DNA of 64,000 bases from CAMLFJ01 sp040902305 (GTDB lineage: Bacteria; Methylomirabilota; Methylomirabilia; Rokubacteriales; CSP1-6): assembly GCA_040902305.1 (NCBI GenBank), contig JBBDXN010000106.1, forward strand, positions 37,575 through 101,574, given 5' to 3'. The translations under genes were made by a program, and so were the position numbers. A model generated the notes under the pieces. The model was not told the origin of the DNA. It did not search any database and saw nothing but the letters and a program-made list of their open reading frames with translations. Below are positions 8,602-16,293 of the stretch, one piece after another. Position 1 is the first letter of the stretch. Each line of letters opens with the position of its first letter.

Positions 8602-9033
8602 TTGAGTAACCCGATCCTGCTCGCCGTGCTCGCGGGCACCGCGGCGGCCACGTGGACGATCTGCGTCAAGTTCGGCTCCACGAACATCACCGCCGCGCTC
8701 GGCGCGATGACCATCACCGGGGCGGCCTTCGTGGTCAATGCGCTGGCCCTCGTGATCATGCGCGCGGGCGGGCACGAGATCACGTTCAAGCCCGAGGCGG
8801 TCTGGCTCCTGGCCATCGCGGGCGTCGCCGCGGCCGGGGTCGACATCTTCGCGCTGCTCGCCTACGAGCGCGGCTTGAAGGTCACCTCGTCGCTGATCAT
8901 CAGCGGCACCTCGACCGCCCTGGTGCTGCTGGTCGGCTTCGTCGCCCTGCACGAGCCCGTCACGTGGGCGCGTCTGCTCGGCATCGCGCTGATCCTGTCC
9001 GGGATGCTGCTCCTGCAGGCGCAGGGCGGCTAG
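8602..9033 (+). CDS. EamA-type small transporter (single-domain DMT)
   Basis: This 143-residue protein with four to five helices matches one EamA repeat; full-length members have two. Signatures include TAAATWTICVKFGS near residue 13 and the closing helix RLLGIALILSGMLLL. Single-domain members usually work as dimers to export metabolites. The start is uncertain: TTG 8602 is favoured by promoter position, GTG 8575 is possible. It ends 10 bases before the ABC ATPase gene. Confidence 0.65.
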   Translation: MSNPILLAVLAGTAAATWTICVKFGSTNITAALGAMTITGAAFVVNALALVIMRAGGHEITFKPEAVWLLAIAGVAAAGVDIFALLAYERGLKVTSSLIISGTSTALVLLVGFVALHEPVTWARLLGIALILSGMLLLQAQGG

Positions 9034-9043
9034 GGTCCCGCCG

Positions 9044-9763
9044 ATGACGCCGCCCTTCCTCGAAGGCACCGACGTGGCCCGAAGCTTCGGAGGCCTCCGG
9101 GTCCTCCACCGGGTGAGCTTCGCGGTCGCCGAGGGCGAGATCGTGGCCCTGATCGGGCCCAACGGGGCGGGCAAGACGACGCTGTTCAACCTGATCAGCG
9201 GGCTGCTCCGGCCCTCGGCGGGCTCGATCCGATTGGGGGCACACCGGATCAGCGCGCTGCCCCCGTACCGGATCGCGCGGCTCGGGCTCGGGCGGACCTT
9301 CCAGACGCCGCGGCCGTTCCTCGACCTGACCGCGGCCGAGAACGTGGCCGCGGCCGCCCGGTGGGCCGAGCGGCCCGGCGGGACGCCCGCGGAGCTGCTC
9401 GCGCTGGTCGAGCTCGGCGAGCACGCGGCGGTGCCCGCGCGGCGCCTCACCGGCGGGCGTCGCAAGCTGCTCGAGCTGGCCATGGCCCTGGCGCTGCGGC
9501 CGCGGGTGATCCTGCTCGACGAGCTGCTGGCCGGGCTCACCCCCACCGAGGGGGCGCGCGCGACCGCAATTCTGAGGACGATCCGCGACCAGCGCGGCGT
9601 CGGGCTGTTCTGGGTGGAGCACGTGATGAAGGCCATCATGGAGACCGCGGAGCGCCTGGTCGTGCTCCACCACGGCGAGGTCATCTGCGAGGGGCCACCC
9701 GCGACGGTCTCGCGCGATGCCCGGGTCCTCGAGGCGTATCTGGGTGAAGCGACCGCATCCTGA
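9044..9763 (+). CDS. Branched-chain-amino-acid-type ABC transporter ATPase (LivG-like)
   Basis: This 239-residue ATPase has Walker A GPNGAGKTT near residue 39, a signature of the LTGGRRKLLELA type, Walker B VILLDE near residue 160 and the C-terminal HHGEVICEGPP common in LivG/LivF. In the Walker B region the usual EP(M/L)AG reads ELLAG, so Pro is replaced by Leu. It opens an operon with a binding protein and two permeases. The usual second ATPase (LivF) is absent from the cluster. Confidence 0.85.
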   Translation: MTPPFLEGTDVARSFGGLRVLHRVSFAVAEGEIVALIGPNGAGKTTLFNLISGLLRPSAGSIRLGAHRISALPPYRIARLGLGRTFQTPRPFLDLTAAENVAAAARWAERPGGTPAELLALVELGEHAAVPARRLTGGRRKLLELAMALALRPRVILLDELLAGLTPTEGARATAILRTIRDQRGVGLFWVEHVMKAIMETAERLVVLHHGEVICEGPPATVSRDARVLEAYLGEATAS

Positions 9764-9791
9764 CTCCCTCAATGGCAAGGAGGCCATGATC

Positions 9792-11000
9792 ATGACAATG
9801 CGCAGACGGCAGTTCCTCACGGCGGCCGCGGTGAGCGCGGCCACGGTGCCTCTCCTCAGGACCCGCGCCCGGGCCCAGGCGAAGCCGGTCCGCATCGGCT
9901 ACACCATGTCGGGCACGGGGCCCTACGCGGTCGGAGCCGGTATCACCCAGGTCCCGAACTACACGCTGTGGCAGGAGCAGGTCAACGCCAAGGGCGGCCT
10001 CGCGGTCAAGGGCGAGGGGCGGCGGATGATCGAGTTCGTCTCCATCGACGACCGGAGCGAGATCGAGACCGCGGTGCGCTTCTACGAGAAGCTGGCCACC
10101 GACGACCGAGTGGACCTGCTGCTGCCCCCGTGGGGCTCGGCCATGAACTTCGCCATCGCCCCGGTGGCCACCAAGCACGGCTACCCGATGATCGGCCCCA
10201 CCGCGATCTCCGGGAAGTTCAAGGAGCTGGCCCTGCCCTACTTCTACACGCTGCTGGTGCAGCCCGCCCCGCAGATGCAGGCGGTGGCCGCCATGCTGAA
10301 GGACCTGCGCGACCAGGGCAAGGTCAAGAAGGTGGCGGTGGCCTACGTCAACGATCTCTTCGGCATCGAGCTGAACACCGCCACCGGCCCCGCCTTCAAG
10401 GCGGCCGGCCTCGAGGTGGTGGACACCAAGAGCTATCCGCTGGGCGCCAAGGATCTCTCGCCGATCCTCCGCGGCTTCAAGGCGGCGGGCGCCGACGCCT
10501 TCGTGGGCCTCACCTACCCACCCGACAACATCCTGGCCACCACCCAGGCCAAGGAAGTGGACTGGAACCCGGCCGTCTTCTTCACCGGCGTGGGCACCGC
10601 GTTCCCGTTCTACCGCGACCGCTTCAAGGGCGCGGAGGGCGTGATGGGCATCGCGGGATGGAACCCCAAGGTGAAGTTCGCGGGAGCCCGGGAGTACTTC
10701 GACGCCCACGTGAAGCAGCACAAGAAGGAGCCCGACCGGTGGGCGAGCGCCTTCGCGTACGCCTCGCTGCAGATCCTGGAGCGCTGCGTGGGCGAGGTCG
10801 GTCTCGACCGGCCGAAGATCAAGGCGATGCTCGACGCCACCGAGTTCCAGACGGTGGCGGGGCCCATCAAGTTCACCAAGGGCGAGAACGTGGCCACCCC
10901 GGGCATCATCGGCCAGTGGCAGAAGAACGAGTTCGAGCTGCTCTGGCCCAAGAGCTGGGCCACCGGAGCGGCGGTGGTGCCGAAGCCGGCCTGGGCGTGA
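9792..11000 (+). CDS. ABC transporter substrate-binding protein (Liv/periplasmic-binding type I)
   Basis: This protein of about 402 residues has a Tat-like leader (RRRQFLTAAAVSAATVPL) cut near ARAQ. The mature part begins KPVRIGYTMSGTGPY, typical of Leu/Ile/Val-type binding proteins. The AAGGAGG site at 9778-9784 is best spaced for the ATG at 9792; ATGs at 9786 and 9798 are alternatives. It binds a small amino or organic acid in the periplasm and delivers it to the permeases downstream; the ligand is unknown. Confidence 0.88.
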   Translation: MTMRRRQFLTAAAVSAATVPLLRTRARAQAKPVRIGYTMSGTGPYAVGAGITQVPNYTLWQEQVNAKGGLAVKGEGRRMIEFVSIDDRSEIETAVRFYEKLATDDRVDLLLPPWGSAMNFAIAPVATKHGYPMIGPTAISGKFKELALPYFYTLLVQPAPQMQAVAAMLKDLRDQGKVKKVAVAYVNDLFGIELNTATGPAFKAAGLEVVDTKSYPLGAKDLSPILRGFKAAGADAFVGLTYPPDNILATTQAKEVDWNPAVFFTGVGTAFPFYRDRFKGAEGVMGIAGWNPKVKFAGAREYFDAHVKQHKKEPDRWASAFAYASLQILERCVGEVGLDRPKIKAMLDATEFQTVAGPIKFTKGENVATPGIIGQWQKNEFELLWPKSWATGAAVVPKPAWA

Positions 11001-11875
11001 CGTTCTCGCCGACGCTCCTGCTGGACATCGTGGTCGGCGGGCTCACGACGGGCGGCATCTACGCCCTCGTGGCCCTCGGCCTCAATCTCCAGTACGGCCT
11101 GATGCGGGTGCTGAACGTGGCGCACGGCGAGTTCCTGATGCTGGGCGCCTACGTCACATACTCGCTGCACACCGGCTGGGGCGTCAACCCGCTGCTGACC
11201 CTGCTGATCACGGGCCCGACGGCCTTCGCCGTCGGGCTCGTGCTGCACCGCGCCCTCTACGCGCCGCTGCTGACCGGCGATGCGCCGGAAGCCCTCGAGT
11301 CGCGCTCGCTCCTCCTGTCCTTCGGCGTCATGTTCGTGCTGCAGAATGCGGCCCTGCTCATCTGGAGCGCGGACCTCAAGGGCTACAGCTACCTCGCGAT
11401 CCCGCTCCACTGGCTCGGCACCGTCTTCCCGGCCAATCGGGTGCTGGCGGCGGCGGTGGCGCTCGCCCTCGGCCTGGCCTTCTACGTCTACCTGCGGACG
11501 AGCCTGACCGGCAAGGCGGTGCGCGCCCTGATGCAGGAGCCCGACGGCGCGCAGCTCGTGGGCATCCAGTCCTCCCGCATCCACGGCCTCTGCTTCGGCG
11601 CGGGCATCGCGATGTCCGCGGTGACCGGCTCGCTCGTCAGCATGCTGTTCGAGCTGACGCCCTTCATGGGCCTGCCCTACACCGTCACCGCGCTGGTCGT
11701 GGTCATCCTGGGCGGGCTCGGCAACATGCTGGGCTGTCTGCTCGCCGGCCTGCTGCTCGGCCTCGTGGAGACCGCGGGCGTGTATCTGGCCTCCTCCGAC
11801 ATCCGGCTGATCTCGTCCTACGCGGTGCTCTCGCTGATCCTGGTCCTCAAGCCCTCGGGCCTCTTTGGCCGCTAG
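10997..11875 (+). CDS. Branched-chain-amino-acid-type ABC permease (LivH-like)
   Basis: This 292-residue permease with about eight helices shows GGIYALVALGLNLQYGLMRV near the N-terminus and NVAHGEFLMLGAY next, both typical of LivH. The EAA-like stretch is GLGNMLGCLLAGLLLG. The GTG start overlaps the binding-protein stop (GTGA), and the 3' end overlaps the next permease by 11 bases. Confidence 0.88.
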   Translation: MTFSPTLLLDIVVGGLTTGGIYALVALGLNLQYGLMRVLNVAHGEFLMLGAYVTYSLHTGWGVNPLLTLLITGPTAFAVGLVLHRALYAPLLTGDAPEALESRSLLLSFGVMFVLQNAALLIWSADLKGYSYLAIPLHWLGTVFPANRVLAAAVALALGLAFYVYLRTSLTGKAVRALMQEPDGAQLVGIQSSRIHGLCFGAGIAMSAVTGSLVSMLFELTPFMGLPYTVTALVVVILGGLGNMLGCLLAGLLLGLVETAGVYLASSDIRLISSYAVLSLILVLKPSGLFGR

Positions 11876-12755
11876 GCTCGCCCTCGCGGGGCTCGGCGCC
11901 GCGCTGCTCGCCGCGCCGCACGCGCTGCCCGCGTACCATCGCTCGCTCGCGCTCGCCATCCTGGCCGACGTCGCGCTCGCCGTCTCCTGGGCCTTCTTCT
12001 CCGGCCCCACGCGCTATCTCTCGCTCGCCACCGGCGCCTTCTTCGGCGCCGGCGCCTACACCACCGCGGTCGTCCTGGCCAGGCTGCCCTGGCCGCTGCC
12101 GGTGCTGGCCGCGGCGGCGGTCGCGGCGGTCATGGCGCTGCTGGTGGGCACGCTCGCGCTGCGGCTGCGCGGCCCCTACTTCGCGGTCTTCACCTTCGGC
12201 CTCGCGGAGCTGGCCAAGCACACGCTGATCTGGTACGAGACGAGCGTGACCGGCACCGTCGGCCGGTTGATGCTCGCGCCGCCCGGGACGATCACGCTCT
12301 ACTACACGGTGCTCGGGGTGGCCGCGCTCGCGGTGACGACGGCGGTGTGGCTGCCGCGCAGCCGGTGGGGCATCGCGCTCATCGGCATCGGCGCCGACGA
12401 GGAGCGCGCGGAAACGCTCGGCATCGACACCACGCGCATCAAGATCGGCGTCTTCGCCCTCAGCGCCGCCTTCATGGGCGCGGTGGGCGGGGCGATGGCC
12501 CCGCGCTGGACCTATCTGGATCCGCAGGTCTTCAACCCGCTCGTGTCCTTCCAGACCGTGATCATGGCCCTGCTGGGCGGCGCCACCACCGTCATCGGCC
12601 CGGCACTGGGCGCGGTGTTCCTGGGACTTCTGTCCGAGACGCTCCTGGTACAGTTCCGCTACCTCTATATGCTCAGTCTCGGGCTGGTGCTGATCGTGGT
12701 GGTCCTGCTGCTGCCCGCCGGCCTCTCGGGCCTGTTGCGCAAGCGTCGGGCGTGA
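11865..12755 (+). CDS. Branched-chain-amino-acid-type ABC permease (LivM-like)
   Basis: This 296-residue membrane protein starts on TTG inside the end of the LivH-like gene. It has LivM features such as LATGAFFGAGAYTTA and the late GGATTVIGPALGAVFLGLLS. With the LivG-like ATPase it should form the inner-membrane channel. It is the last gene of the operon; accessory DNA of a different kind starts immediately after. Confidence 0.85.
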   Translation: MAARLALAGLGAALLAAPHALPAYHRSLALAILADVALAVSWAFFSGPTRYLSLATGAFFGAGAYTTAVVLARLPWPLPVLAAAAVAAVMALLVGTLALRLRGPYFAVFTFGLAELAKHTLIWYETSVTGTVGRLMLAPPGTITLYYTVLGVAALAVTTAVWLPRSRWGIALIGIGADEERAETLGIDTTRIKIGVFALSAAFMGAVGGAMAPRWTYLDPQVFNPLVSFQTVIMALLGGATTVIGPALGAVFLGLLSETLLVQFRYLYMLSLGLVLIVVVLLLPAGLSGLLRKRRA

Positions 12756-12895
12756 ACGACGAGGCTGGGGGCGCGGCGCCGCTCGCTTGCCCCTGCTTGG
12801 AGGTCAACCCGCGGGCGCCGGCCTTCTATCAGCGACTTGGATTCAGGTGCACAAGCGAAACCGATACTCACGATCTGATGGAATGCAGCTCATAA
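12752..12895 (+). pseudogene. GNAT acetyltransferase C-terminal remnant
   Basis: The last 30 or so residues read LEVNPRAPAFYQRLGFRC followed by a T/H-rich end and stop, which is the classic motif B/C-terminal end of a GNAT domain (N-x-A-x-x-FYxRLGF). Nothing upstream encodes the acetyl-CoA-binding core, so this is a 3' fragment. The frame happens to be open from a GTG overlapping the permease stop. It is immediately followed by a hairpin-rich site resembling an attC. Confidence 0.65.
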
Positions 12896-12977
12896 GAACA
12901 GCTCGCAGCCGACGCGCTACCGCGCGCGGCTGAGGCTGGCGCTATCCGTACGGGAGAAGCTGGGGAGTGAGTTAGGC
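12893..12977 (+). other. Degenerate attC-like recombination site
   Basis: Starting at the stop codon of the GNAT fragment there is a GAAC-containing end, then a strong stem (AGCCGACGCGC paired with GCGCGGCT), and a terminal GTTAGGC at 12971-12977 that exactly fits the attC R' consensus GTTRRRY. The left box (TAAGAAC) fits only at AAC. The site is tentative on its own but lies in line with two better sites at 14064 and 14612. Confidence 0.35.
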
Positions 12978-12997
12978 TGTGCGCGAGGCTGTAGCGA

Positions 12998-13339
12998 ATG
13001 CCGATACCGAACGCGGACCGTGCCGTCATCGACCCGGTGAAGCTGCACGGGTACCTGCTCTCACGCAGCCATCCGGTCGGCCGATTCAAGGCCGCGTTTT
13101 TTCATGCCCTCGGCTACTCGTCGGAGACGTGGCGCCAGTTCGAGGCAGACCTTCGCAGTCAGCACCTATCCCGTGATGCAACGCGAGAGGACCAGACCCC
13201 GTACGGGCAGAGATACGTCATCCGCGGTACCCTGATTGGGCCGTCAGGAACCTCGGCGGACCTGGTGAGCGTCTGGGTTTTGCGCACCGGTGAAGAGATC
13301 CCCAGATTCGTGACGGCCTACCCGGAGGTGGGCAGATGA
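12998..13339 (+). CDS. DUF6883 domain-containing protein
   Basis: This 113-residue protein matches DUF6883 along its length: the opening PNADRAVIDPVKLHGYLL, then HPVGRFKAAFFHALGYSSETW, YGQRYVIRGTL, and a closing VWVLRTGEEIPRFVTAYP. The family is small, cytoplasmic, unassigned, and typically paired with DUF4926, as here. The next gene's ATG overlaps its end, so the two are translationally coupled. The pair resembles a toxin-antitoxin or toxin-immunity module in organisation, but no activity is known to me. Confidence 0.75.
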   Translation: MPIPNADRAVIDPVKLHGYLLSRSHPVGRFKAAFFHALGYSSETWRQFEADLRSQHLSRDATREDQTPYGQRYVIRGTLIGPSGTSADLVSVWVLRTGEEIPRFVTAYPEVGR

Positions 13340-13569
13340 CATATCACGTCCTCGACACCGTCGTCCTCGCTCGCGACCTACAGGAGCGCGGCTTTCGCAA
13401 GGGCGACCTCGGCGCGGTGGTAGAAGTCTACGAGCCAGACGGGCTCGAGGTCGAGTTCGTGACCGCGTCCGGCAGGACCGCGGCACTGCTCACGCTGAAT
13501 GCCCGGGACGTCCGTCCCGTGGCCGACGACGACCTCGTCTCGGTTAGAACGTGCCCTCGCTCGGCGTGA
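13336..13569 (+). CDS. DUF4926 domain-containing protein
   Basis: This 77-residue protein has the DUF4926 pattern: LDTVVLARDLQERGFRKGD near residue 6, then LGAVVEVYEPDGLEVEFV and GRTAALLTL. It looks like a small SH3/KOW-type beta-barrel. Its ATG overlaps the DUF6883 stop. DUF4926 proteins commonly follow DUF6883 or DUF6883-like genes, which supports a two-gene functional unit. Biochemical role is unknown. Confidence 0.75.
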   Translation: MTYHVLDTVVLARDLQERGFRKGDLGAVVEVYEPDGLEVEFVTASGRTAALLTLNARDVRPVADDDLVSVRTCPRSA

Positions 13570-13620
13570 GGTCAACGGATAATTCTAGTTCAGCAGCAAG
13601 CGACTCAGGAGAAGGGCAGG

Positions 13621-14028
13621 GTGGGGGAGCACCGACACCCTCTTGAATGCGTAGCGGCCCTCGTCCTTAAGGAGGCGACGGTGCTCGCGGAAGAGCGGCA
13701 GCCCACGAAGAGGGTGGCACCGGGCGCGGTCGCCCTTCCAGGCGGCCACGTCGAGCCTGGGGAGGGCATCGAGGACGCGCTCCGGCGTGAGCTCAAGGAG
13801 AAGTTGGGAATCGCGCCCCTCGAAGTACGGTACGTCTGTACCCTCCTCCATCGATCAGCAGAGTTCCGGAAGCTTCACTACTTCGCGGTCCCGCAATGGG
13901 AGGGCAATGTGGCGAATCACGAGGCTGCCTCTCTGCGGTGGGTGCCGTTGACCATGGCGCACGAGCTCGACCTTGAGGTCGACCGGCTTGCCCTGGCGGA
14001 GTATCAGCGGGTCTACGGTGATGCGTAG
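13621..14028 (+). CDS. NUDIX hydrolase
   Basis: This 135-residue MutT-type pyrophosphohydrolase has a Nudix box GGHVEPGEGIEDALRREL followed by KEKLGI near residue 41. The box is complete except that the second Glu of the usual REUxEE is Lys (RELKEK), which could weaken metal binding. Substrates would be nucleoside diphosphates linked to another group. It starts on GTG behind a GGAGAAGG site. It lies in the cassette-like accessory block. Confidence 0.8.
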   Translation: MGEHRHPLECVAALVLKEATVLAEERQPTKRVAPGAVALPGGHVEPGEGIEDALRRELKEKLGIAPLEVRYVCTLLHRSAEFRKLHYFAVPQWEGNVANHEAASLRWVPLTMAHELDLEVDRLALAEYQRVYGDA

Positions 14029-14063
14029 AGGCCAGGCGGACGAAGGCGTCGAGACCGTGCTCT

Positions 14064-14136
14064 GCCGAACAACGCAGTGGACCGGGCCGGTGCCCGCGTT
14101 GCTCGCCCTCCTGCCGGGTGACCGCTGGCTTTAGAC
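14064..14136 (+). other. attC-like recombination site upstream of the RidA-like gene
   Basis: A left box GCCGAAC (one mismatch to GCCTAAC) is followed by AACGCAGTGGACCGGG, and a partly complementary CCGGGTGACCGC precedes a right box TTTAGAC (one mismatch to GTTAGAC). The imperfect palindrome, 73-bp length and position directly between two small genes fit an integron attC. It would mark the border between the NUDIX and RidA-like cassettes. Confidence 0.5.
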
Positions 14137-14168
14137 GACGAAGACCGTGCCTTAAGGAGGTCGCTCTG

Positions 14169-14597
14169 ATGGCAGACAGCTTTAATCCTCGGGGTGTGTG
14201 GGCACCGTTCGGTGCATTCTCTATGGGTGTCATTCAGGGTGACGGTCAGGTCGTGTACCTGAAAGGGCAAGTTGCCCTGGATGAAGATGGTCAGATTGTG
14301 GGTAAAGGTGACATGCGGGCACAAACCCGTAAGACTTGGGAGAATATCCAGGGTGTGCTGTCCAGTATCGGCGGGACGATGCGGGACATTGTTTCTCTTA
14401 CGCATCACGTCACCGATATTGACGAGTTCATGAAGACCGGGGACATCAGGCGGGAGTTTTTCTCGGAGCCGTTTCCGGTGACAACGACAGTTCAGGTGGT
14501 TCGGCTATACCATCTTGACCTTATGGTGGAGATCACAGCCACGGCAGAGATTCCGCGCGATCGTTTCAAGCGGCCGGCAGGACCTTCGAACACGTAG
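14169..14597 (+). CDS. RidA/Rid-family protein, probably non-canonical
   Basis: This 142-residue Rid-fold protein shows VYLKGQVALDEDGQIVGKGD, then AQTRKTWENIQGVLSSIGGT and LMVEITATAEIP. In RidA enzymes a conserved Arg before the final strands (in PARS) is needed for imine hydrolysis; here the matching stretch reads PVTTTVQVVR, so that Arg is missing and classical enamine/imine deaminase activity is doubtful. The ATG has an AAGGAGG site. Codon use and GC are clearly lower than in neighbours, and attC-like sites lie on both sides, pointing to acquisition by transfer. Confidence 0.8.
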   Translation: MADSFNPRGVWAPFGAFSMGVIQGDGQVVYLKGQVALDEDGQIVGKGDMRAQTRKTWENIQGVLSSIGGTMRDIVSLTHHVTDIDEFMKTGDIRREFFSEPFPVTTTVQVVRLYHLDLMVEITATAEIPRDRFKRPAGPSNT

Positions 14598-14611
14598 AGG
14601 ACATGATCGTC

Positions 14612-14662
14612 CTCTAACAAGCCGTTCAACTCGGACGCTCGCTCGGCGAGCGCCGGTTAGCG
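14612..14662 (+). other. attC-like recombination site downstream of the RidA-like gene
   Basis: A left box CTCTAAC with AAGCCGTTCAACTCGGACGC is followed by a GCTCGC/GCGAGC stem and a right box GTTAGCG. Order, spacing and the CAACTCGGACGC segment recall integron attC sites. At 51 bp it is shorter than most. A separate AGAGGAC/GTCCTCT hairpin (14597-14615) overlaps its left edge. Confidence 0.5.
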
Positions 14663-14757
14663 CCAGGGCCTGATCGAGCCCGCGGGCACTCCGAATACCG
14701 GCGATCCGGACACCGCGGCGGCCCGCCGGGTCATCTGACCGGCGAGAGGAACATGCC

Positions 14758-15147
14758 ATGGCGGTGCGCATCGTTCGACTCGGGACGCCGCGGCACGCGG
14801 GCGAGGACCTGCGGATCGGCACGGTGCGCCGGCCGCCGCGCGGGGTGCGCAAAGCCGACTACGCGGCACGCGACTACTACGACGTGTGGCTGCCGGAGCT
14901 GGCGCCCACCGCGCCGCTCGTTTCCTTCGCGTTGTCGAAGCCGTTCACACCCGCGCGCTGGGCGCTCTACGCGCGGCGCTACCGCCGCGAGATGCGCGAG
15001 CCGGCGGCTCAGCGCCTGCTCGCCCTGCTGGCCGCAATGTCGGCGCGCACGAGCTTCTCGGTCGGCTGCTACTGCGAGGACGAGATCCATTGCCATCGCT
15101 CCCTGCTGCGGGAGCTGCTGATCGAGCACGGCGCGAAGGTCGTCTGA
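14758..15147 (+). CDS. DUF488 family protein
   Basis: This 129-residue protein has the DUF488 hallmarks: an N-terminal RIGTVRRPPRGVRK, DYYDVWLPELAP, and the cysteine motif CYCEDEIHCHRS near residue 104. The family is cytoplasmic and of unknown activity; the Cys/His cluster suggests metal or nucleotide chemistry. A GAGAGGA ribosome site precedes the ATG. Part of its 3' end is echoed at 15591-15626. Confidence 0.82.
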   Translation: MAVRIVRLGTPRHAGEDLRIGTVRRPPRGVRKADYAARDYYDVWLPELAPTAPLVSFALSKPFTPARWALYARRYRREMREPAAQRLLALLAAMSARTSFSVGCYCEDEIHCHRSLLRELLIEHGAKVV

Positions 15148-15192
15148 CGAGTAGCCTCCGACCATCCACTGCTGATCCGGGAGCCGAGCCCG

Positions 15193-15580
15193 GTGGAGCG
15201 GTTGTTCGGACTCGGCCCGCGCGACTACTATCTGCTGCAGGTGCGGGGCCGGAAGACCGGCCGCCGGTACGGAACCCCGGTCAATCTGGTGGAGCTCCAA
15301 GGCAAGCGCTTCCTCGTGGCCCCCCGCGGCCGCAGTCAACGGGTTCGGAACGCGGAAGCTGCCGGGGAGGTCACGATCAAGAAGGGGTGGAACAGCCGGC
15401 GATCTCGCGTCCGTCCTGTTCCGGACGGAGAAGCCGCCGGTCCTGCGCGCGTATCTCGACCGCTTCCCGTTGACCGTCCAGCGCTACTTTCCGGTACCCG
15501 CGGGCTCGCCGCCGGAGGCGTTCGCGGATATCGCCGGGCGCTATCCCGTCTTCGAGCTATTGCCGCCGGGTTCCGAGTGA
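15193..15580 (+). pseudogene. Frameshifted F420-type nitroreductase (deazaflavin-dependent)
   Basis: The first frame reads GLGPRDYYLLQVRGRKTGRR, then YGTPVNLVEL and FLVAPRGRSQRVRNAEAAGE, which is typical of deazaflavin-dependent nitroreductases. After about 15385-15410 homology moves to another frame that reads FRTEKPPVLRAYLDRF, then RYFPVPAGSPPEAFADIAG and YPVFELLPPGSE with a stop at 15578-15580. The two halves join into a full-length protein after a single indel, so this is either a recent pseudogene or a sequencing/assembly error. A GTG at 15193 is the likely start. Confidence 0.7.
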
Positions 15581-15590
15581 AGCTCGCCTA

Positions 15591-15626
15591 GCTGCTCATC
15601 GAGCAGCGCGCGAAGGTCGTCCGGCG
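15591..15626 (+). repeat. Partial duplicate of the DUF488 3' end
   Basis: GCTGCTCATCGAGCAGCGCG and the following GCGAAGGTCGTC closely match the final coding bases of the DUF488 gene (15111-15147) but lack the stop. This suggests a small duplication or a relic of a second DUF488 gene. The remaining sequence to 15874 holds an 8-bp-arm hairpin at 15641-15662 (GGCACCCT paired with AGGGTGCC) and no gene I can support. Confidence 0.45.
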
Positions 15627-15874
15627 CTGCCTCAAACCGAGGCACCCTAGGCTCAGGGTGCCCGGTCGGTGGGCGCTCCGCAAGCTGATCTCGCCGGGTC
15701 GCTCGGGCCTCATCGCGGCAAGTAGCCGCCGATTTTCGTGGAATCCGATCGCGCTCGATTCGCTGGCACGGCCCTTGCCCACCCACGTCGCGAGCACTTC
15801 ATCGCACCGTCGCGAAGTCCGGAGCGAAGCCGCCTTACGATGGGGGCAGTCTCTCTCTGAGGAGGATCCAGACG

Positions 15875-16285
15875 ATGACCCGGAAGCTAGCCCTGATCGC
15901 TCATGATCACAAGAAGGTCGACCTCGTCGCCTGGGCGACGTTCAACCGTGACACCCTCGCTGCGTTTCCCCTCGTCGCCACCGGACACACCGCCCGCCTC
16001 GTGCGGGACAAGGTCGGCCTCGACGTCGACGCCCTGCTGAGCGGGCCGGAGGGCGGTGACGCGCAGATCGCGGCCGGCGTCGCCACCGGGGAGATCGACG
16101 CCGTCTTCTTCTTCGTCGATCCGCTCTTCGCCCAGCCGCACGACCCGGACATCCGCGCGCTGTTGCGCGTGTGCAACGTCCACAACGTGCCGGTGGCGAC
16201 CAACCTGGCCACCGCGGATCTCATCATCGCCGGCCTTCCGGCCTGCACCGGGGTGCCCGCCCCCACCCGCGCGACTGTTCGCTGA
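15875..16285 (+). CDS. mgsA: Methylglyoxal synthase
   Basis: This 136-residue protein converts dihydroxyacetone phosphate to methylglyoxal and phosphate, bypassing lower glycolysis. Diagnostic features are ALIAHDHKK at the N-terminus, ATGHTARLV (the phosphate loop, usually GTTG), GPEGGDAQIAAG near residue 49 containing the catalytic Asp, and DPLFAQPHDPDIRALLRVC near residue 84. The ATG follows GAGGAGGA. Its stop codon lies inside the left copy of an insertion-sequence target duplication, so the IS inserted at the very end of the gene without disrupting it. Confidence 0.9.
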   Translation: MTRKLALIAHDHKKVDLVAWATFNRDTLAAFPLVATGHTARLVRDKVGLDVDALLSGPEGGDAQIAAGVATGEIDAVFFFVDPLFAQPHDPDIRALLRVCNVHNVPVATNLATADLIIAGLPACTGVPAPTRATVR

Positions 16286-16293
16286 CCCGGCGG
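16277..16293. repeat. Left copy of 17-bp target-site duplication
   Basis: GTTCGCTGACCCGGCGG abuts the left end of the insertion sequence and is repeated exactly at 17750-17766. It contains the stop codon of mgsA. Confidence 0.85.

Noticed and set aside
14597..14615. Rho-independent terminator after the RidA-like gene
   Set aside because: There is a hairpin (AGAGGAC/GTCCTCT) but no T-run; it overlaps the attC-like site and is better explained by it.
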